This document shows, in pieces, positions 57,317-64,000 of a DNA stretch of 64,000 bases (the first letter of the stretch is position 1; every line of letters begins with the position of its first letter). A program made the translations under genes and the position numbers. The stretch is from Diplolepis rosae (Eukaryota; Arthropoda; Insecta; Hymenoptera; Diplolepididae). The notes under the pieces were generated by a model that was not told the origin of the DNA, did no database searches, and saw only the letters and a program-made list of their open reading frames with translations. The stretch covers positions 12,338,001 through 12,402,000 of the forward strand of contig JAPYXD010000680.1 in assembly GCA_030998225.1 (NCBI GenBank), written 5' to 3'.

Positions 57317-58288
57317 TTTTTGCACCAATTTATTTGGACATTTGTTTCTAGACTCGCGAACTTCATCTCAGTACCGTTCAAGAACTCGAAAATTTGAAAA
57401 TTTTCAGGGAAAAGCTTAAAAAACTAGATTTTATAATGTGATTTTCGTGTAAGTCGGCCCAATGAACAGTCAGCGCCACCATGGCAGCCAGTTACAATTC
57501 ATGTCATTTTCAACTCAGTGATGCAGGGGGCTGCACCAAACACTCAGCATAACCTTCTTTTGATGTCGATTGTGCAGGTTCATCTCGCTTGCCTTATGAT
57601 CTTTTTCGCACGACGTTATCGTAAACAATCCATTTTTCATCGCCCGTTATGATTCGCTTTAAAAATTGATCGGTTTCGTTACGTTTCATCAGTAAAGCAC
57701 AAATGCAAATTCGTTTGGTGAGTTGAATTTCGTTCAATTTGTGAGGAACCCAAATATCGAGCTTATTAACCTAACCAAGTTGTTTTAAATGCCTTTCAAC
57801 GCATGTATGTGATATGTTAAGCTTCTCGGCGATCTCTCATGTCATACTACACCGGTTATTTTCTATCATTGCTTTTATTTTGTCGTCGTCAACTTCAGTT
57901 GGGCGTCCAGAGCGTGGTGCATCTTTGAGGTTAAAATCTCCGGAACGAAAACGAGCAAACCAATTCTGGCACTGGCGTTCTGTTAATTATTTTTCACTAT
58001 AAACATCATACAACTTTTTCCGAGCTTGCACTGCGTTTTCACCTTTTCGGAAGTAATAAAGTATAATGTGACGAAAATGACCGTCTAGAATTTTAATTTC
58101 AAATCAATGCAAAACAATAAGTAAACAACAAACTTGAAACATTTTTTTTACTGAATAATATATGAAACGTCAGCTGTCAAATACCATATACTGTCTGAAG
58201 TTTGCAATGGAGAAAAGCGTCTTCGAACGACTAAAGTCATAGTTAGTCATCTAGCGGAAAAAGCGAAATGACTTTGTTGCCAACCCAA

Positions 58289-58685
58289 TAGTTTAGTACC
58301 TGCAGTGCGACACCACACATAGGTAGCGCTAGAGTTCTGAGTCGGTTATATATTACTTTGAAAACAGTAAGGAAAATGAGAATATTACCAAGAATATAAC
58401 CGACAGATAAATTGTTTTAGAATTTTTGAAAATTTTGTTATTTTGTCTTGTTAAACGTGTTAAGCTGCAATATGAAATTATCTCTTAAACTTTGTATGTG
58501 ATGCATTTTATTTGTGCGGAAGAAAGTGAAAAACGAGAACTAAAAGGGTACAATATTATAGGTTACGTTTCAGACATTTAGTTTAAAGTATTATTACGGA
58601 AATTATTGTATGGAAGTCTCACATTTTTGTACTAAAATTAGAATTACTTCACATCGGAGGGAGTTAATAAAGGAATTTATTTGGT
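58289..58685. other. Flank of mariner B, no assigned feature
   Basis: Directly after the TA the text (GTACCTGCAGTGCGACACC) is not mariner-like on either strand. The stretch is low copy in the window. Confidence 0.35.
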
Positions 58686-59116
58686 TAATTATAATTATCA
58701 TGGAGAATAGACATAAGGAGAACAATCTCTTATGAATGAACTTCACAAAAGTTGAGCAGGTTTTTGTCGGAAGTACACGGAAAAGGTACAAGTACTTCCC
58801 GATTGATGGCGCGCATGCAAGTGGCGTAAAAAAATGTCGGTTTCCTTCTGTTCGCTCAAAATATTCTAACAACTTCAAATTAAGGTTAATATTTGTAAAT
58901 GTTTGTAAACATTCTTATAATAAATATATGTTACCATGACAACCTGCATGCATGCAAAGGTACACGAAGAGTTCTTTTTTTTTTACGCTACTTGCAGGAG
59001 CGCCATCTCTTGGGAAGTTCCCGTACTCAATCAATGTACTTCCGACAAAAAGATGCTTATTTTCAGTTACATTAGTTTGGTCTCCTTATGTCTATTCTCC
59101 ATGATAATTATAATGG
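58686..59116. mobile_element. Foldback element with long arms
   Basis: AATTATAATTATCATGGAGA then ATAGACATAAGGAGA near 58688 is repeated inverted ending near 59116. The inner arms pair TTTGTCGGAAGTACA with TGTACTTCCGACAAAA and GGCGTAAAAAAATG with TTTTTTACGCTACTTGC. The centre lies near 58900. The flanking frames (58603-58878, 58736-58939, 58936-59124) are arm translations. Confidence 0.75.
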
Positions 59117-59660
59117 TTGAATGAAAAAAATTCCCTAACTATTTTAAGTTTTACTTGACTTTCCCTGCTGATTTATAAATTCCGTGACCTGCAGCGACCC
59201 CGGAAAATGCACGAAAGGATTTTATATATACTCTATAATTATATAGATAATATAAATTCAAGTATAATATTAATTTCAGATTTTTAGTATTCAGTGTATT
59301 AAATTCAAAATGAGCCTAACCTCAAATTATACATATTCATATAAATTAAAGCCTTTTATTTAACTATAAAGGTACTGGAAATATTGATAAATAATTATTT
59401 AAACCATAAATTCTCAAAATTCTCTATATATTCTCTTATATTCTACAAATTCTGTAATATTCTCGGTTATATTACTTGAACATAAATTCTCGAGAATTTA
59501 AGAACTCTAGGTAGTGCTTCCAAACATTCTGTCTTTTTTATTGTAATTTTTTCAATTTGATAAAATAATTTTTCTATTTATTTCGATGTTCGGAACCCAA
59601 CAAACCTGCCTTAGTGCTTTCTTATTCATGTTTCCGTAAAACTTTTTGTATCTTGTCTGA
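59117..59660. other. AT-rich DNA
   Basis: TATATTCTC and TTCTAC words recur around 59410-59470 without clear period. No feature is supported. Confidence 0.3.
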
Positions 59661-60030
59661 TGAAAAACCGCGAAAAATCAATCCGACTTAATCTGATTCA
59701 TTCCGAAGCATCAATGCGATTGAATCCATACCAAGTTTTCAATCCGTAATAATCCGATTCAATACGAATGAATCAGAGGTCGGAATAATTCGGATTAAAA
59801 ATTCGGTTTGGATTAATCCGATCTCGGATTGATTCGGATTGAAAACTTGGTTTGGATTCATTCGGATTGATGCCTCGGAATGAATCAGATTAAGTCGGAT
59901 TGATTTTTGGCCTTTTTTCATCAAACGAGATACAAAACGTTTTTCGAATTGGTTCGGAATGGTTCGGAAACAGGTTCCAGAATAGCTCTGATTTGCTCGG
60001 AATGAATTTCAGTCCAATATTTTCCCCAGG
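59661..60030. repeat. Dispersed satellite-like units
   Basis: Dense ATTCGGATT and AATCCGA words, e.g. ATCTCGGATTGATTCGGATT near 59822, and AACGAGATACAAAACG. This copy shows the short sub-repeat most clearly. Confidence 0.65.
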
Positions 60031-61138
60031 GCGGGTCAAGTTTTTAAGTCAGGAATTTCCAAAAATATTATTTTACACTCTCTGAGGTCAGCTTTATATT
60101 TAGCATACCAGATTTTATAAAAACTATCTATTCTCCGGAAAGTAAAAAAAATTTGGTGCCCAGTGCTATCCATAAAAATTTCCTTTACAGTTTTTCACTC
60201 TCGGACAACAATTTACGAATCATAAATTTTCATAAGCTTAAGATATACCTAATGACTGGTAGGGGGAGGGGATGGTGGTATTAAAGCATTAAGTTGATTT
60301 TGGTGAAGTAAGAAAGAAGTTCAAATATGTTTAAGATACCCATTGCGTAATTTTTCAACATCAGCTGTGCAGATAACGTTGTGTTTGACCGAGTTACTGC
60401 ATTATAGACATTTTTTGATGAGGAAAATTTCCACTGATTTGTCGAGGCAAATTAGTGAGGTTTAGCGCTGAAGTAGCAAAGATTCTGGAAAAGGAGTTCC
60501 GGGATGCTGGGTAGATCTAGATGTTAGGAGAAAGCGGAGGGAGAGAGGGGGGGGGGTGTTCCCAAGTGTTACCCTCGCGCTAAGCATATGCAGATCCACT
60601 CGTCTATCCCGAGACAATGGAACCTGGGTTCTCAGTACAATAGCGACGATCCTTGTTTAACCCTGACTTAAGTCTCCGAGTCTATCCCACTCCAGCGTGT
60701 AATCCCAGACCTCTCCGAAACCAGGAGAGAAAGCACGTAGTGAAAGAGTAAACGAGAGAGTTGAGGATTCAGAGGAAGACAGAGAATATCACCGTACCAA
60801 GCAATCTAAGCGAGAGTACTCATCTGTCAAAGGGCATTCCACCACTTGTGAGAATCCAAAAGCGTCTTACGTTCAATCGTACCCACTAAGGGATTTTATT
60901 CTTAATCTCCAAAATCATTATTAGGAACTTAGATGAGGGAGATTATTCTCACAAATATCTAAGCCATATATTTATTTGATAGGGGAACTTCTAAAAATAT
61001 TCGGCAATTGGGAATTCGAGAAAAGTTGATTATTAATTCAACATTTTTTCTTGAAGTGCGATATTTTTTAAAACAATTAAAATATTTGACTTTTGTTTTT
61101 TATTCTATCGAGGGTATTGATGGACTTTTGAAATCCGA
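60031..61138. other. Low-copy region, partly purine-rich
   Basis: The region 60535-60860 is less AT-rich, with a GGGAGAGAGGGGGGGGG run near 60538-60557 and CT-rich/AG-rich patches. It has no match in the window, and no protein frame stands out. Confidence 0.3.
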
Positions 61139-61400
61139 AGGGAATTTTAAAAATTTTCAAATTTGAACCCGTGTCACTAAAAACTCAAATTCATCTTAAG
61201 GTCCAAACAAAACTATCAGGTGTACAAATAAGTTTCCGCCGTTTGACAAAAACCAGTAAGTTTTGGTTGTCTTATTTTTTCATTCCTCCCTTTTTGTTGG
61301 GTTCTGATAATCGTTTATTTTAAGAAATTTTGATGCTCCAAATTTGGTCGTTCTTTATATTTTAAGGGTTCGAACAGTTTCGAATTCTTGAAATTTAAGA
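61139..61400. repeat. Relative of the foldback at 25280-25700
   Basis: AATTTGAACCCGTGTCACTA, ACTCAAATTCATC and the later AATCGTTTATTTTAAGAAATTT and AACAGTTTCGAATTC match both arms of that element. Between them lies different text, including CAGGTGTACAAATAAGTTTC near 61219, which may be another transposon end. Confidence 0.55.
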
Positions 61401-62089
61401 AAATGACACCAAACAGTTTTTCTCTGAAGCATTCTTCTATATGTCGCATATCTTTGGGAAAAAAATTGACATTTATGATTTTCAGGAAAATCGACGCCAT
61501 TTTTTATTTTTCAAGGTTTTTTAAAATTTTTGGAATATTTTCAAATAGTGTGAACAACCTCGCTAGAATAGAAAAGCCAGAGTTAAATATTTTGATAGGT
61601 TTTAAGAAATTTCTTTGAAAAAGAAAATGATGACAAAATTGTTGGCACATGGTCTTAAAATTTTTCTGATGCCAAAAGAAAGCTTCACACAAAATTTCAT
61701 TTTTTTCATTTGTTGAAGGATGTTATTCAAATTGTCCAACATCTGAGATTTTAAATATATTCAATATTAAATTTTACGGATCTTCAATTTTTCTTTCATC
61801 CTCGTCATATGAGAAGGTACAGAAAAAATTTTCAATAATCCTTTTGCCTAAAAATTTTTTGTTACACCTTAATTTATTAACTTTATGGCTGTATTTAATT
61901 GTAGTAAATAAATTTGTCTAGCGAAAATTGATCGTTCAGTTATATTAAGAGATCATGTCAGTTATTTTGCACGACGTACGAACTTTTCAAAATAATTGGG
62001 TGACAAATAGCAAAAAGTATTTTTTTATTATTTTATTTTCTAAAGGATCACTGAAATTATTTATTCAAGAAATCAATATACATCAATCG
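61401..62089. other. AT-rich DNA
   Basis: Overlapping short frames on both strands (61315-61692) are not supported as genes. No repeat is assigned. Confidence 0.3.
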
Positions 62090-62993
62090 CATACATTTAA
62101 GTTTATTTCTTATAATTTGATACTGAAGCGCAAACCAATTTTATAATATTACAGATGATGTGAATTACATATTTTCTCAAAAACACTAAATTTGTTTTTG
62201 AGTTTAAGTGAAACAGGAAATTCAATTTACTTAAGGCTCTATCGGCCTTAAGGAACACATTCTCATCACGACACTCGCGCTTCGCACTCGATTTTCTGTA
62301 TACATTTCAGTAACTTTTTATTAAATTACATGATTAAAATAATTTATTTTCTTCCAAATATATGCGAATTTGTAGACCTCATTTAGGTAAATAATTTTCC
62401 ATATTAACGTTTTTTTTGTATCTCACATATTTTGTCTAAAAAATGGAATTTTTGAATTTTAATCGCATTTTTTGGAATTGAAACTGAAATTCAAATTTGT
62501 TGATCTTAATATAGAAAATAATTTTGTATGATAACTTTTTTTCATGTATCGTATAATTTAAATGGAAAATGGAATTTTGATATTGACTTTTTTCAAGTTT
62601 TAACATGCTGTAACATTTCTAATTTTAGTTTAATCAAAGAACGCTATGAAGATAATTTGTAGAGATTTATGAGCACTATCAAAAACCAGTATTGGAATTT
62701 TTGATTTTTTCAAAAATACAAAAAATGGTTTAGATTCCTCAATTTTGGTTGGATATGGCTGGCTAATAAACTTGTTCTTACTTTTTCGGCTCCGATAAAG
62801 TGTGCCCAAACTCAATTCAATTTGATAATTCTATCGAGAGTTATCGAGTATACGACCCACTACAGACAGACAGACACTTTCATAAAAACCCTTTTTTCTC
62901 ACTCAGGGGGTCTCAAAACGTAAAGATTTGATGAAAATCCCCAAAGTCATTTTTCACATAAAACTAATACTTTCTCATCCATGATGAGAATGT
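62090..62993 (+). mobile_element. Family H copy, internally shortened
   Basis: It carries the upstream H text (AAGTTTATTTCTTATAATTTG), the stem-loop AAGGCTCTATCGGCCTT, ACATTCTCATCACGACACTC, GCGCTTCGCACTCG, a reduced number of units, the block before the microsatellite, a short ACAG run (62862-62876), GGGGGTCTCAAAACG and the hairpin TTCTCATCCATGATGAGAA near 62972-62990. It is shorter than the 6.4 kb copy because units are missing. Confidence 0.65.
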
Positions 62994-63115
62994 AAAAAGT
63001 AGGTATAAAAAAATCAGTTCAATGAACAGATTTTCTTTACGTTCTACCTAGCGTCCAGTTAAATCTAAAAAATAAAAAAAATCCAATTTTAGTATATTTT
63101 ACTAAAAAATAGGTG

Positions 63116-63388
63116 CTCTCTAAATATGAATCAGTTAAAATCTACTGATTATCAGTGAAATTTGACTGATTCAAATAGCTAAAAAGAGGTTACTGTAAAT
63201 CAGTCAAATTCCACTGATTGTTTCAGTGAAAATTAACTGATTTAACAGTGAAAATATTCTTTCCACTGATTCAATCAGTGATAATCAACTGATTTAACAG
63301 TTGAAATATATTTTTTCACAGTTGAATCACTAAAAATGCAAATCACTAATTCAATCTGTAAAAATTTGACTGATTCAGATTTAGAGCG
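63116..63388 (+). mobile_element. Family S MITE, copy 10
   Basis: Complete, 273 bp, flanked by TG on both sides (63114-63115, 63389-63390). The right terminus has one change (GAGCG). Confidence 0.85.
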
Positions 63389-63390
63389 TG

Positions 63391-64000
63391 AAACGTACAG
63401 AAAATCTGTTGATCGAACTGAAATTTCAAGTTGTCGAAACAAGTATCGAACTTTCTGTAAATTTTACGAATCTTTTTTCTGCGTCTATTTTATGCATTTT
63501 ATGTTAATTAGAACTAAGGAAGTCGAATCTATGATCCATTCTCATTCGAAATCACCGTCTTCAGAATCCATGAACTGAAGGTGTTAAGTCTGGACTAAGA
63601 TGGCCAACAAAGGATTTACTGACGATGCCATGTTATTAGGTATTAATGCTCAAACTTCCATCTAATACGGTGGACGGTTTTAGAGTGTCTAACTATAGGT
63701 TGGTCCAGGTTGCATAAGACAGGTCGTATCGGGTAGTTGGTTTCCATGGGCTGACCGGTGGCCACCCTAATCCAGGGACGTATAGTTTTCATTAAAGGGT
63801 CTTGCTCTGGTGCCGTCTTTGTGTCAGGATCAGCTGGTTTAAGGAGGGCTTTCACATCCGAGGATTTGGTCGTTTCACCCGCTTTATATATGTACCATTT
63901 CGTTTATTAGTAATGCCTCGATCTTTCTTTGTGATTATAGAGAATACCCAATGCTACAAAATTCCATATCCCACAAATTCAGCTAAAATGTTCTCTTATG
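63391..64000. other. Low-copy right edge, less AT-rich
   Basis: The part 63590-63870 is close to balanced composition, unlike the rest of the window. A minus frame of 70 codons (63643-63855) encodes a proline- and threonine-rich peptide with no domain I can name. It could be a piece of a gene or retroelement continuing beyond the window; I cannot decide. Confidence 0.35.

Larger units (their letters stand above)
55842..57533 (-). mobile_element. THAP-domain DNA transposon remnant
   Basis: The ends are CAGCCCCCTG at 55842 and its inverse CAGGGGGCTG ending at 57533. Imperfect inverted similarity extends about 100 bp inward (GGTGGCGGCGCTGACCGTTC against GAACAGTCAGCGCCACCATG). The 8 bp duplication CACCAAAC is at 55834-55841 and 57534-57541. 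Only a THAP exon is recognisable; the remaining 1.2 kb is AT-rich. An 8 bp duplication plus an N-terminal THAP domain fits the P-element superfamily. hAT also makes 8 bp duplications, but these ends do not follow the usual hAT pattern well. Confidence 0.85.
55490..58110 (-). pseudogene. Mariner B transposase, interrupted and decayed
   Basis: Segment 1 (about 58110-57542): HFRHIILYYFRKGENAVQAR and LTERQCQNWFARFRSG (first HTH), then APRSGRPTEVDDDKIKAMIE, EIAEKLNISHTCVERHLK (second HTH) and GDEKWIVYDN with the first catalytic aspartate. There are at least three in-frame stops, and the start codon is lost. Segment 2 (about 55841-55737), after the THAP insertion: WWDFKGIIYFVLLPRNQTIN and YCRQLMKLDKEI. 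Segment 3 (about 55520-55490): QDNARPRTH, the second catalytic aspartate motif, followed by a stop. The last third is missing. Not functional. Confidence 0.85.
55415..58288 (-). mobile_element. Mariner element B with nested insertions
   Basis: TIRs: TTGGGCTGGCAAAAAAGTC at 55415 and the inverse of TTGGGTTGGCAACAAAGTC ending at 58288. TA duplications are at 55413-55414 and 58289-58290. The element reads on the minus strand. Total length is 2.87 kb against about 1.3 kb for a normal mariner. The excess is a THAP-domain transposon (55842-57533) and a second partial copy of its end (55521-55735). The segment after DNARP to the 3-prime UTR is deleted. Confidence 0.85.

Noticed and set aside
57089..57328. 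THAP exon as a host gene
   Set aside because: It lies inside an element with inverted ends and an 8 bp duplication inserted in a mariner, so a transposon origin is far more likely.
58603..59124. Overlapping frames on both strands as genes
   Set aside because: They are translations of the two arms of a foldback; shared peptide pieces such as the MIII-type ends come from inverted copies.
9610..63388. Repeated ATCAGT arrays as a CRISPR-like structure
   Set aside because: There are no equal-length unique spacers. The words occur in both orientations inside TIR elements with target duplications, and the genome is eukaryotic.

Overview
This is an AT-rich eukaryotic window with no recognisable host gene. 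It is dominated by interspersed, nested and inverted repeats. Mariner-type, TTAA-target, THAP-domain and DINE/HINE-like repeats together point to an animal, most likely an arthropod or insect. That is an inference from transposon content only. No complete host CDS, rRNA gene, standard tRNA gene or CRISPR array can be supported. Nearly all short open frames are chance frames in repeats.

Layout. 1-2.6 kb: one TTAA foldback element and unassigned AT-rich DNA. 2.6-4.7 kb: a satellite of about 240 bp units containing a perfect 480 bp tandem duplication. 4.9-8.4 kb: foldback elements and a full copy of a composite repeat here called family H (hairpin ends, a GC-rich palindromic module, units of about 150 bp, a GTCT microsatellite). 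9.6-20.9 kb: more H copies interleaved with foldbacks and two copies of a short MITE here called family S. This includes a three-level nest at 18.97-20.92 kb. 21-37 kb: mainly isolated MITEs, foldbacks and low-copy DNA. 37.16-37.91 kb: an internally deleted Tc1/mariner-like transposon that still has an open frame for its DNA-binding domains. 39-46.7 kb: H copies, S copies, a tandem inverted-repeat element, a long palindrome and a 157 bp tandem array. 48.5-49.1 kb: a TTAA element. 53.3-58.3 kb: the richest region. A foldback sits in a pogo-like element beside a mariner C-terminal fragment, and next to that a mariner carries an inserted THAP-domain transposon. 58.7-64 kb: a foldback, a dispersed satellite-like unit, an H copy and an S copy.

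Most interesting. (1) The mariner at 55415-58288 is interrupted by a 1.69 kb THAP-domain element with inverted ends and a perfect 8 bp target duplication; collapsing the duplication restores the mariner reading frame. (2) Family H resembles DINE-1/HINE (Helentron-derived) elements in architecture. In one copy a MITE has inserted into the loop of its terminal hairpin. (3) Family S MITEs have 2 bp target duplications that are TA, TG or CA, so the target looks like a YR dinucleotide rather than strictly TA. (4) Several unrelated foldback or TIR families insert at TTAA; for one the empty site is visible in a paralogous repeat in this window.
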